Of a DNA stretch of 64,000 nt, positions 34,073 to 44,848 are shown in pieces. The position numbers and the translations under genes were made by a program. This DNA comes from Annulohypoxylon bovei var. microspora (lineage: Eukaryota; Ascomycota; Sordariomycetes; Xylariales; Hypoxylaceae): the NCBI GenBank assembly GCA_022836615.1, contig MU405213.1, positions 124,001-188,000 of the forward strand, written 5' to 3'. Numbering within the stretch: the stretch's first letter is position 1; every line of letters starts with the position of its first letter. The notes under the pieces are model-generated. The model did not search any database. It was given only the letters and a program-made list of their open reading frames with translations, and had not been told where the DNA came from.

Positions 34073-36374
34073 AAAATCCAAGCCATTGCCTATGTGTCCT
34101 GCATAGGTACTGCGATGCTTGCTATCAGGGTTTGGAGGTTTGGCAGATTGTGACGTAAATACCTAGCAAGCCATCACAAATCCCACCAATCTCGCAATCA
34201 TTGGTGCTACTTTGGAGATTATTGTTTGGATTTAATGTGGCTATTCATATTATGAAAGATGTCAAGAGGTTTAACCTAGATGATGAGGAATCTATGATTG
34301 GGGTTTCGCCATAATGATAAGCTTTTCTTTAAGCATTGCGGGATACCATTGAACTAGGATAAAATAATATCGCTACTCTACGCTTGTTATAAAGAAACAT
34401 TGATCTTCAGGTCCAATGCATGACATGCTACGTTGGTGACCGCATGCCGGTTAAGTGATTCGATGTAGTAATGTAATTGTATGGCGCCAAAACCATGAAG
34501 GAAAACGCAACGGCGTGTCGTAAGTCAAGAGGGAGTAATAACGGTCAAGTATCAAAACCTTAATATAAATCTAAGAATCGTAAATTAACCTTAGGAACGA
34601 GTGTGTCGGTGAGAAATACTAGGTATGTAAGGTTAAATCTAGCAAGTATTGCGCGATGTTTGTAAGATCGAAAGTAGCTGAGAAATAATATGCTTTCTAT
34701 AACAATGTTCAGATTAAATATCGTTATAACCGGTCTTATCATACGATAAATGAATAGTGGATATTAGATTACCTGGTTACCTACATAGGTAAGGAAAATA
34801 AAAATAATCAACTCCAAATTTTCATGTCACGATCATCTTTTTCGTTTATTCCCCGACGCTATTTTCTCCTTACCGGTCAGCTGGTCACATATTGCCTCGT
34901 CACAGCGGACCCTTCGCACCGGCTTACGGGGTAACGTATGTAATTAGTCATTATGGCAGTTAGGACGCAGTTATTCAACCTCGCTTTGATTATAAACGGT
35001 AAATCGACAAACGCGATCTAGCATCTAGTTCGGCAAGACCGACATCTTAATGTAAACCCTCTTTTCCTAATTTTTTTTGTTGGCTTACCCACAATATGTG
35101 GATCGAATAGGTGAGAAGTTGCGGAGGAAATATTCTTTCACCGATTCGCATTCAATGCCTGGTTGAATGATTAATACATATTCTAAAATTAACCGGCCTC
35201 GAGCGATCAAGAGTATGGATTACTGTATCCTTCTGCATCCTAAGCTTGACCGGAGATGCTTATATCGTCGAGATGAGTTGCTTTAGCTAATAGAATTTTC
35301 GACGACACTGCGGCGCCACTCGGGATCTCCTGTCGGATATTGTAGTTAATAGCACTGGTTGGTTTGGCTAGACATGCTCGACATGGCAAATCGCATATGA
35401 GCATATGGATATGGCAAGATTTGGTCTTCCACTGATCTCAGCTGTTGTCAGCGAATCAACATGGCCAGGCTTCAAAACTATTGGTTCGCGGATTGCAGCG
35501 GCTCTTCGATCAACAAGTTCGTACCTGCAGTAAAATACCTGTCCGAAAGGAGAAACGAAACTGGAACTGGCTTCGATGAATTGCACCACCAAGAGCCCAT
35601 TTTGCACAACCCCTGTCTAGTTTTACTAGCGACCAGGGAGCAAACTATGGGGTAATGGTTATGTACAGAAAACTCCTCTGCAGGTCTCATGATGCCTTTA
35701 CCCAAGCCCCGATTTCGTAACTGCTTCGACTCTGGGAGCTTCTGTTAGCTAATTCCTAGCTAATGGGATCCATCACGCGGCTACCCCAGATTCCACTAAC
35801 TTACCCTTAACTGCTAGGCGCCTTACGACATCGACGCCAAGACGATGGATTTTCCAGTCTAAAAAAAATACCGACTATTTTCTGGGCTGAGAGAGGGCAA
35901 ATCCGACCTGACTTGCCTGACCATGTTGTCATCTCCATGCGACAAGCTACGCCGGCAAGCTCGCCTAGCGTCTCAGAACCACGCTTGTAAGGCTTGTTCC
36001 ACCGCATACCTTTTACCACTTCCTTGGGGCTATGAAAATTTTTCGAAATGGTTGATTGTTTTCATTCTAGAACAGAGTACGTAGTTACGTATTGTGACCA
36101 GCTTTGTTCCTGTCTGTGGCGCCACGTGCAGGCAAACTTGGAACTTTCTCGAGGCCGCGGTGTAACTATGACAAAGGGGTTGCTCCCCCGGTCATCGCAA
36201 CAGAATACCTATATTAACCTGTATCCTCCATCCCATTAACTATTCTGACTCGACTATTCTACTGGAACTCTTAATCATCAATCACTTAACGAATATATAC
36301 CCAACCATTTATATCTGCGAATACTGTGAACTTATCATCAACCTTACCACTAGTTAAGTAACATAATCATAAAG
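34073..36374. other. Intergenic, no gene seen
   Basis: About 2.3 kb of AT-rich DNA. Short frames near 35368-35705 and 35807-36019 show no domains. The last 150 bp before 36375 are probably the promoter and leader of the next gene. Confidence 0.5.
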
Positions 36375-36797
36375 ATGCCTAACTTCACCATCACCGAGCC
36401 TCACCCCACCATCCCGAAGAACTCATACGCTCACTCTGGCCGAGGAGGTGCTGGTAACTACTTCCGCGCCCCGACTACCACACCCTCTTCTGGTATCGCA
36501 ACGAGGCCAACGGCAGTGTCAGCCGCCTCATCCCGCTTCCACTCTGGACGAGGGGGTGCAGGAAACGCACACGTCTCGGTTGAGAAGCCCGTGATGTCGT
36601 TCGACGAGGAGTTCACCCACAAAAGCCACATCGAGCAAAAGCCTGTTGGCTATGTCGGCCGGGGCGGTGCCGGAAACGTTTATGGTGCCAGCGAGCCCAG
36701 CAACGTTCGGAAGGGTAGCGACGCTTCGAGCCACCACAGCTCGAGCAGCACGGGTAGCTTGTCCAACATCTGGAGCCGCATAAGTCACCGGCGCTAA
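36375..36797 (+). CDS. DUF3602 / PAR32-like protein
   Basis: 140 aa, single exon, small and disordered. Three copies of the family signature G-R-G-G-A-G-N occur at about residues 23-29, 58-64 and 95-101, two of them as SGRGGAGN, with a Ser/His-rich tail ending IWSRISHRR. Yeast Par32 belongs to this family and inhibits the ammonium permeases Mep1 and Mep3 when dephosphorylated under good nitrogen supply; the repeats are the conserved element. A similar nitrogen-signalling role here is inference. Confidence 0.82.
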   Translation: MPNFTITEPHPTIPKNSYAHSGRGGAGNYFRAPTTTPSSGIATRPTAVSAASSRFHSGRGGAGNAHVSVEKPVMSFDEEFTHKSHIEQKPVGYVGRGGAGNVYGASEPSNVRKGSDASSHHSSSSTGSLSNIWSRISHRR

Positions 36798-37900
36798 GTT
36801 ACTACAGTGTAACCTATCATCGTCAACGATTTCAACGGCGGCGACATGATTTGCAACACACTATATACATACTACACCACACACAAACTTCTCTCTACTT
36901 TTCATCAAAGGCGAGCATGGCGCAGCGGAGTTCTTGGATACTACCATGCTTCACGACGAGTATGAGCGGGTATCTTGATCCCGAAGAAAGGATCGCGGGA
37001 AAGAAAAAAGGGTTTGGGGCCTCAGAGCAAACAGGAAAGCTCAATGACTTGGTTTGGTTTCACGGGAAAAAAGAAGTAAGGGGAAATCACTAGTACCCAC
37101 GACGCATATGAGACGTGTCGACTTCACCTTTTCCCACCGGCTGGCAGACTCCGGGACGAAAGAGATTTTTCTACATACCAACGGCGGGCGTTTGTTTCTG
37201 GTGAATGTTTATGGATGATATATATACCCCCGACGGCGATGTTCTGGTTGGAAAGAACATTTGATTTATGAAGGCATATAGCATGGTTTTGAATAAAATA
37301 ACTATTAATGGCCAGTATCCATCCTGTCTACGAAGAACTGAACTTTGGCCACTGGATTTTATACATTCCTCTATTTGTGAATTGCCTCATGCTGTCATAC
37401 CTGTCTAAATTGATATCTCCCGCGCTAGTGTGGAGTCGTATGCATCGTCGCCTTAGTAATCGGGTTGCGAAGGGTAGTGTAAACGCATCGTTAATCACGC
37501 AACGCAAGTATATATCATGATTGCATTTGCGATCTTCAACGCCTGGGTATCATTCATCTACATAGATGACTTAGGTATTCCGCCAATAATCTGACACACA
37601 AGCTGCCGGCGCCGGCCTCTCCTTTCTCCTCCGTCCCCCCTTACCCCCCTTGAACATCTCGGAACCTCAGTAGTAAACTGTCAGACATCTCCCCTCTCGA
37701 CCACTCCTAGGTAATCAAGTTTCTAACAGGGCTCATGATATGCTTCTTTGTAATTCCGTCAGGCCATATCTACTACCTTGGGGATAGGAGACCACCGACT
37801 TTCGTAACTCGTTGACCCCTTCCTTTCCAGCCCGAGTTGTGTTTCGTGAAACGTCCCGCCGCCCCTGTATTAGTCCGTAAATCAAAATACACAGGGAAGC
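36798..37900. other. Intergenic, no gene seen
   Basis: Short frames at 36851-37093 and 37308-37520 have no recognisable content. Confidence 0.5.
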
Positions 37901-39174
37901 TTATGTCAATTTCTTGTGGATAATGTCAGGGTCCTCATGCCAGTCGTCGATGCTAACCCACATCTGTCTCCAAGTTAGCATTTCACCCTGTTTACGGTCT
38001 AATCCGGACGTTAGATAAGCAGGAGACATACCTTTCTAAATGTGCTCAATCCAGCCAAAATGCTGCCTCCGATCCAGGTCGAGTACTTGCGCTCCGGCGG
38101 GGCGAATATCTTGATTCGCATGTCCTTGACAGCAAGCTTCTTGACTTCGCTTAACAAACGATCACCGAACCCCTTTGTCAGAGTGCTGCCGCCAGATAAG
38201 ACGATGTTGGCGTAAAGAGCCTTCCGCAAGTCTAGATCTGTCCTATTTATGGCGTCTGTGACGATCTGCTGGATGCCGGGATATTCGAGGCCGATGATCT
38301 CGGGGTCGAATAGAATTTCAGGAGCGCGGAAGCGCTCCTGGCCGACGCGCAGCCGGTTGCCGTCGGGTAGGATATATTCTGCGGTCTTGCCTTGGTCGAG
38401 CTTGGTGCTTTGCCACTCCTTCTCCTCGAGCTTAGGGTTCAGAGCGACATAGGAGACGGATTCCTTGATCAGGCGCACGACCTCCTTCTCGGCGCTCGTG
38501 TGGAAGACGTACCCGCTCTTGCGCAGCAGTGTCTGCATGTACTCGGTCACGTCACGGCCAGCGACGTCGATGCGACGCATCGAGGACGGGATCGCGAATC
38601 CCTCGTATACGGGCACCGCGTGCGAGACGCCATCGCCCGAGTCTAGGACGCAGCCGGTGGTGCGCCCGCTAGCGTAAAGCGACAGCACGGCTTGAATAGA
38701 GGTGTAGAGAGCGGGAACGTTGAAGGTTTCGAAGAGGATCTGAGCTGCCGTGTCGCGGTTTGCTCTTGGGTTGAGCGGGGGTTCTGTCAGGAGGACGGGA
38801 TGCTAGTGGACGCATTCACGTTAGCGTCATTGTAGCGGAATAGGAGTCTGAATATAGGTACATACTTCTTCGCTCATAGTTTTTAGGCCTTCACTATAGA
38901 CGTACTCCCATATCTTCTCCATGTCATCCCAATCCGTGACTATACCGTGTTCTAAGGGATATCTGATCTTTAGGAGTCCTCTGAGTTCTGTCGCCGCCTT
39001 TTGACCGATGAATACCTCGCCTTCTAACGCACCGGCAAGTACTCGTAGATGTTTTGGTCGGCCGACAAACGAAGGGAAGTAACATTTCGGTAAATCGTCT
39101 CCTGCGAAACCTGCTCGAATGGTACCTGAGCCATTGTCCAGCACAATAGGTGCGTTATGTAGGGAGTCTGTCAT
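37901..39174 (-). CDS. arp1: Actin-related protein Arp1 (centractin, dynactin subunit)
   Basis: Forms the short actin-like filament of dynactin, which links dynein to cargo. Exons 38866-39174, 38032-38802 and 37901-37963 give 380 aa, the expected length. Introns are 63 and 68 bp with GTATGT donors and GCTAAC branches. Actin-fold landmarks: phosphate loop 1 VLDNGSGTIRAGFAGDD, the second loop VLDSGDGVSHAVP, the LSGGSTLTKGFGDRL adenosine-site block and the WIGGSILAGLSTFRK-MWVS C-terminal helix. YPLEHGIVTDWDDMEKIWEYV is also typical. The Neurospora orthologue is ro-4, required for nuclear migration. Arp1 instead of conventional actin is supported by the SGDGVSHAVPVYEGFA and EEKEWQSTK stretches. 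Confidence 0.95.
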
Positions 39175-39895
39175 CGTTGGTTTAGGTATCTGAACTGATT
39201 TTCCTGTTTATCCACTCCGGTCTCCCCTTTTTAATATATTACTGGATCTTTCTTTACCCTCTAATCCGTAGCCTCTGAAGCTTGAGTCGTGCGATGGGTA
39301 TTTGTTTCGTTTCCAATCCAGGATGTTTTGCAGGCTCTCGCTTTCACAAAGTCGGTCAAAGTAGGTATTCTTCCGTTTGTTATTGCACTCGGAACTATTT
39401 TGTTGACTTCACAGGGGTATTTCAAAATAAAAGCAGCGAATGGAAATATCAAAACAATTAGTCGTCAATTCGTAAACCCAAGAAGCATGTCGCTAGGAGC
39501 GGTGGACTGTGGACGGATCGTGCAGCAAAGACGAAATCGGCAAGTTGACAGTTAGCAGTTAGCGGTTAGACAATTTTTGGCGAAGCTTCAAATTCAATTT
39601 CACGACGCGCCTGCCTTTCTTTAGATTGTCAGGAGCTTCCTGCAGGGGTCCGTGTCAAAAATGTAGGTTGACGTGGTCCAAGCTCTATATTTTAGGTCAT
39701 AATCCTTGCTCATACATGATACGTCACTAAATGCTAGTCTACTAATATACGGGGCCATTATTTTCATTTTCATTTTCATTTCTATTTCACCTCATATTGA
39801 AGTAAATTTAAACTATCAAATGACAAAGATATCAACTTATAACTACCTATTCTAACTCCTCGCCCAGTACTATCAAATATATATCATATATTACC
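39175..39895. other. Intergenic, no gene seen
   Basis: Between arp1 and the 3' end of the MFS gene. A short attttc microsatellite lies at about 39760-39786. Confidence 0.5.
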
Positions 39896-41800
39896 CTAAC
39901 CTTCATGCATAAATGAATGCAGAAACTTGTTTCTAGCAATGTAGCTACGAAATCGCTTCCCGAAAATCCACAGAGGGATCGTCAACAAATTGACAGCTAC
40001 AAATATGCCTCCAAGCACATTGAACACCTGGAGGACGCCATCTTTTGCCAGCCAATCATTTACAAAGTAGGTTAGACCAAAAGTGAGAAAGTTTCGGGCA
40101 TTGATGGCTACGAATGCTGCAAACCATGGCGGTTAGCACATACTATACTCGAAATCATCGCTGATGGCAAATGGGAAATGGGAGCGTCATACCTTCTTCA
40201 CTTAACTCTTTATGAGAATCGATGATATAACCGAAAACACTCGCATTGGATAAGGCAAGACTCATGTTGGCCAATCCAAAACATAAAACAGGCCCGGACC
40301 AGTGTGTTTGAAAGTGGACAGTAGCACCGAATCCAAAGAATCCCGCGATACCAACCACGAATGAGATGATAATAGGCGGCAGTCGAAACTCAGGCTCGTA
40401 GATTCCGCGGTTCTTCTTAGCTAGGTATAGACAAACCCAGTCGTTTAATGGGCCAGACAGGATTTCTCCAATGAAGGTAAGGATGAAAGGGGATAGCGAG
40501 ATCAACCCAGTTTCGGATACCGAGAAGTTATATGGCGGTGCCGTGAAGATCACAGCGTTCACGACGCTGAAGACGACGATCCAAGTTAGTGTTACGCCGT
40601 AAAGCAAGAATCCCCAGAGGACTGCCGGATAGAAGAAAACCACCATCGGACGCAGGAATATCTTCCAGAGAGGCGTATCGGTATAGATGCCACCCCATAG
40701 TCTCAAACTATGTAGGTACGACTCTTTACGTTCCGTCACTACTCCGGTTTCTATCGTTTCTACTCTTGCACCCTCATCTTGCTCAGACGAGACCTCTTTC
40801 TTCTCCGAAGTCTCTAAGTTCGCATCTCGGCCAGTGATGCCTTTGGTTACCAGTTGTTGTTCATATGATGGTCTTCTATATGCCGTTTCAGGGACGAAGA
40901 AGATAACTAGAGGAAGCAGTATACCAAAAAGGATGGCACACCATATCAAAGTCCACTGCCAGCCTTGGTCCTATAAAGCCCTGTTAGTAAGTTACTATCC
41001 TCTTACATAATCTTCAAAGGATATTTACCTGGATGATGTAGCCGGCGATCAGTGCGCCTCCGCTAATGCCACACAACAAGAACATGTTCCAGACCGCAAT
41101 TCTAGTTGCGCGCTCGTGCACGTAATAGATATCTGCTATTGTGCACTGGACAAGGACTTCAAACGGAGCCATGCCTAAGCCGCTCCATATTCTACTGCCA
41201 AGGAAACTGCTGTAATCTTTCGCAAGAGACCCCCAGATACTCCCAGTAAGCATGATGATACTCGACAAAACATATACTGGACGTCGTCCAACCTTTTTAG
41301 CCAGTGGGTTGAATATGAATAGTGAGAGTCCGATCATCAAGATCACCCAGGCCGTTGCCTGCGATAGCGTATTGACCGTTATGCCGAGCGCCGCAGAAAT
41401 CTCGACGAAGCCTGGTGAAAGCATCGGGCCGTATGCGCCAACGACACCGGCGGATAGACCGACGATAACGAGGATAACATCTTTTCGCCATGTTGGCCAC
41501 TAAAAAGTGTGAGTCCTCAATTATTAGGCCTCTTCATAGCTCAGAACTCACATTGAGAGGATCATTAGGAGAATCGGTTGGTTGAGGGGACAATATAACA
41601 TGCGAATGCCTTCCGGTACCGTGCTTTAATAGATCTCGCGAGATGTTTCGATATTCCTCTGGCACATCAGACTGATCGGCGAGTATGACTAAAATCTTGA
41701 TTAGTACTGCCCTTGCAATCTTCTATTGACTCGAGGGTGTTGCCGTACTCGTGCCAGGGACATTGTCCATATGTTTGTCCTCAAGGATTCCCCAAGGCAT
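39896..41800 (-). CDS. MFS transporter
   Basis: Major-facilitator membrane transporter of 552 aa. Five exons: 41749-41800, 41552-41688, 41029-41499, 40193-40970 and 39896-40116, with introns of 60, 52, 58 and 76 bp whose phases all agree. The N-terminus MPWGILEDKHMDNVPGT and the DSPNDPLNWPTWRKD entry into the first helix are hallmarks of a fungal MFS group. Loop 2-3 has KKVGRRPVYVLSS, and helix 5 carries the WNMFLLCGISGGALIAGYI block. A long charged cytoplasmic loop (about residues 255-310) separates the two six-helix halves. Substrate unknown. It is transcribed away from the monooxygenase at 42728 across a shared 927-bp region, so the two may be co-regulated. Confidence 0.92.
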
Positions 41801-42727
41801 CTTATCGACCTATTTAGACAAAGAATATCACAATCTCTATGACTTTACGAAAACAATTGACGTCTCATTCAAATGCGATACCGGGGATACCAGATTTGAT
41901 ATACATTGAAGACAGTTGGGGAATCCATAAGCACTGACTACATATACTACATACTCCTCCCTGTGGCTTACCATGGTTGTGCTACTGGTATGAGCAAGGG
42001 TTTCAAATGAGATTCTGCATGAGAGGGTCGCATCGAGCCACCTTCGTCGCCAGTCACAACGCAATTGAGCTCAGATCCACGGCAGCTCCGCACGATCTAA
42101 ACCTGATTAACAAATACTCCGCCATCCTAAAACTTGGGGAAACGGCCTTAGCAGGTATCCCATGGGGAACTAGAAGACTTCGTCGACTTCCCCGCGAATT
42201 CGGCAGAGGGAATTGTCCAGTCAGAATCCGAATGCTTTATCTAGTTCAGTTCTTTACAGTTTCTGATTTAGCCCCTGATTGGTTGCCATTAGCGAGAGGC
42301 TGTATGAAGCCTTCTGGCATTTCACGGGATGGTCATTTCAATGCTTACACATCGTCACATACCGCGCTCCAGGGGTCTCGATGTAACTGCCGACAATCCT
42401 TCTGGGGACCGGATGCGGGGAACACTGGCTCTAATATGGTTAGGTTGGAAGAGAAAACCGAGAGCCTCGCGAGTCCCCTCGGAGTGTCAGCAATGCACAA
42501 GTAGAAGAACATGTGCCGCTCGGCCAACGCTGATCGAAATGTGGAGGACAGCAAGCTTTAGCGGTTGGAGTAGAATCATCTAGCCACGTAATTATTCCCC
42601 AGGGCAACTCAACACAGTATCTACGATACGCGAATTCCCCGAGAACCCCGAGGTTTAAGAAAGCTAGAATATCGGGAGAACAAGAACGAGAACAAGAACA
42701 AGCAAGAAAAGCAGCAGACCACCAAAG
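41801..42727. promoter_or_regulatory. Shared divergent promoter region (MFS / monooxygenase)
   Basis: 927 bp between two divergently transcribed start codons, without a convincing gene of its own. An open frame at 41977-42504 has no domain. No specific regulator site recognised. Confidence 0.5.
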
Positions 42728-44140
42728 ATGGCCGATTCACAGAAACCTGCCCAAACGGGCATCAAGGTGATTGTGGTGGGTACGGGCTTTGCGGGGCTGA
42801 CCGCGGCCATCGAGTGCCAGCGTAAGGGACATGATGTGCTGGTGCTAGAGAAATTTCCAGAGCTCAAGCTGCTAGGGGATATCATCTCATTCGGACCGAA
42901 CTCATCGCGGTTATTCTGCCGGTGGCCAGGCGTTGCCGAGCAGTTAGAACCGCTAAGCATGCGAGCCGACGCGATCACCCTTAAATCCTGGAAAGGCGAG
43001 ACGCTCTTCAAGCAATACTGGGAAGGCGAAGACAAGGAGTTCGGTATCCGTTTCGACGGTCACCGCGGCGAGTTCCACCAGATCGTCTACAATCACGCGA
43101 AGGAGATCGGGGTCAAGATCCGGCTTGGCGCGCGCGTCGAGGACTACTTCGAGGACGACAAGCAAGCGGGCGTGGTTCTCCAAGACGGCGAGCGGATTAC
43201 CGCTGACGTGGTCGTCGCGGCCGAGGGCGTGCGCAGCAAGGGTCGCAAGATCGTGCTCGGGTTCGAGGACGCGCCGAAGCCGTCCGGCTACGCCGTATAC
43301 CGCAGCTGGTTCAGCGCCGAAGAGATAGCCAAGGATCCCGATACCAAGTTCCTCACCGAGGGTGGCGACCAGCACATCGCCTGGCTCGGTCCGGACGTAC
43401 ACTTCATCGCGGGGTGCATGCAGAAAGGGAAAGATTTCTCGTGGGTCTGCACTCATAAGGACGAGGCCGATATCGAGGAGAGCTGGCAGCTCGAGGCGCC
43501 GTTGGAGGACGCGCGCAAGGTACTTGAGGGCTGGGACCCGATTATACAGAAGATCCTAGACAAGACGCCGTCGCCGTTAATCGACTGGAAGCTCGTCTAC
43601 CGCGACCCCTTGCCCACGTGGATCTCGAAGGGCAGGCGAATCGCGCTGATCGGCGACTCGGCGCACCCGTTCCTACCCACGTCCATCCAAGGCGCCTCGC
43701 AGGCGATGGAGGACGGCGTGACGATCGCCGTATGCCTGCGCGAGAGTGGCGGCCCGGACCACGTCCAGGAGGCCGTCGCCGCGTTCGAGGCGATCCGGTA
43801 CGAGCGCGTCAAGTCGGCCCAGAAGACGGGCGAGCAGACGCGCGACATCTGGCACAAGGCCGACTTCGACGCCGCGAAGAAGAACCCCGAGAGCATGCGG
43901 CTCAGGCGCGAGGCCTGGCTGCTGGGCTTCGACGCGGAGAAATACGCCGAGGAGAACTACGCGCGCACCGTGGAGGTGCTGAGGCGCACGGGGCTGCAGG
44001 ATATAAGTGAGGCGAGGAAGCTGCATGTGCCTGAGGCTAGGCATGGGTACCTAGAGTACGGCGACGAGAACCGCAAGGGAACTAGGGTTGATACTATTTC
44101 CGCTGAGGCACATGCGGTGAATGGCACTGTTGTCTCGTAA
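42728..44140 (+). CDS. FAD-dependent monooxygenase (salicylate hydroxylase-like)
   Basis: Single-exon class A flavoprotein monooxygenase of 470 aa. The ADP-binding motif GTGFAG (residues 18-23) sits in a beta-alpha-beta fold, with the ribose-binding acidic residue in LVLEKF. The DG-type motif appears as VVVAAEGVRSKGR. The FAD-binding GD motif reads RIALIGDSAHPFLPTSIQGASQAMEDG. No transmembrane helix. Such enzymes hydroxylate aromatic or polyketide substrates with NAD(P)H and O2; the substrate here is unknown. The 3' two thirds are strongly GC-rich. Its divergent partner is an MFS transporter, suggesting catabolism or export of one compound. Confidence 0.93.
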   Translation: MADSQKPAQTGIKVIVVGTGFAGLTAAIECQRKGHDVLVLEKFPELKLLGDIISFGPNSSRLFCRWPGVAEQLEPLSMRADAITLKSWKGETLFKQYWEGEDKEFGIRFDGHRGEFHQIVYNHAKEIGVKIRLGARVEDYFEDDKQAGVVLQDGERITADVVVAAEGVRSKGRKIVLGFEDAPKPSGYAVYRSWFSAEEIAKDPDTKFLTEGGDQHIAWLGPDVHFIAGCMQKGKDFSWVCTHKDEADIEESWQLEAPLEDARKVLEGWDPIIQKILDKTPSPLIDWKLVYRDPLPTWISKGRRIALIGDSAHPFLPTSIQGASQAMEDGVTIAVCLRESGGPDHVQEAVAAFEAIRYERVKSAQKTGEQTRDIWHKADFDAAKKNPESMRLRREAWLLGFDAEKYAEENYARTVEVLRRTGLQDISEARKLHVPEARHGYLEYGDENRKGTRVDTISAEAHAVNGTVVS

Positions 44141-44513
44141 CATATTGTTATCATTTAGTTATTTGTATGAAGAAAGACATAGAAGAATTTAGATTTGATC
44201 GACAATTTTGTACGACTTCCTAATAGTTATATACTGTACGACTCTGCGTTCTCAACCCCTTTTCTCCTCGGATTCTCTTCCCCGTTCCCCTATTCTCCAT
44301 TTGCTTTCTCCAAATGAATTGATTAAACCGGAACGCCTCCTGTCATGATATAACCTGCCAGGTTTCTTCTGGTAACCAAAAACGCCCGGCCGCATGTTGT
44401 TGTTGTTTGTTATGTAGAGGATGATATGTACAAATTGTATGTAGTCGTCGCGACAAATGGTTTATGGTTTATGGTATATGGTATATATAGCCCATAGTAT
44501 AAACAGATCCGAA
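44141..44513. other. Intergenic, convergent 3' ends
   Basis: Lies between two converging genes; a small ggtatatgg repeat is at about 44462-44485. No gene seen. Confidence 0.5.
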
Positions 44514-44848
44514 TTAAAATTGACCCATGTGGCCGTCAAGGAGAGTCTTGGACAATAAAGGCCAGGCGAGGAATGTGCCCATGAAGGGGAAGTATCTGTT
44601 CACCGCCCGGGTTAGCGAGGCTTTCTCGGATGTAGAGTATGGAGAGTGGTGAATAAGACTTACACAGAGGCTACACCAACGCGTCCCCTGGCGATGCGGC
44701 CCCAGTCGCCGCGCTGCGAAGGTCCGGCAGAGGGAAGAGCTTCGGTACGTCCCTCGATGAGCCGCGTGGATTGTCGGAGGCCCTTGAAGGCTTGCCTGAT
44801 GATGGCGGAAAGGGGAGCTTGGGCTCGGGAGGCAATAGCGGCCGACAT
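44514..44848 (-). CDS. Small probable mitochondrial protein, 88 aa
   Basis: Too short to stand out as an open frame, but spliced cleanly. Exons 44664-44848 and 44514-44595 are separated by a 68-bp intron (GTAAGT, GCTAAC branch, AACAG). The N-terminus is Ala/Ser/Arg-rich without acidic residues up to about position 33, like a mitochondrial presequence (SAAIASRAQAPLSAIIRQAF). The C-terminus has a short hydrophobic helix, FPFMGTFLAWPLLSKTLL, and ends GHMGQF. It looks like a small inner-membrane or respiratory-complex-associated protein, but I cannot name the subunit. Confidence 0.65.

Noticed and set aside
39896..44140. Secondary-metabolite gene cluster
   Set aside because: Only a transporter and one tailoring-type enzyme; no polyketide, peptide or terpene synthase in the window.
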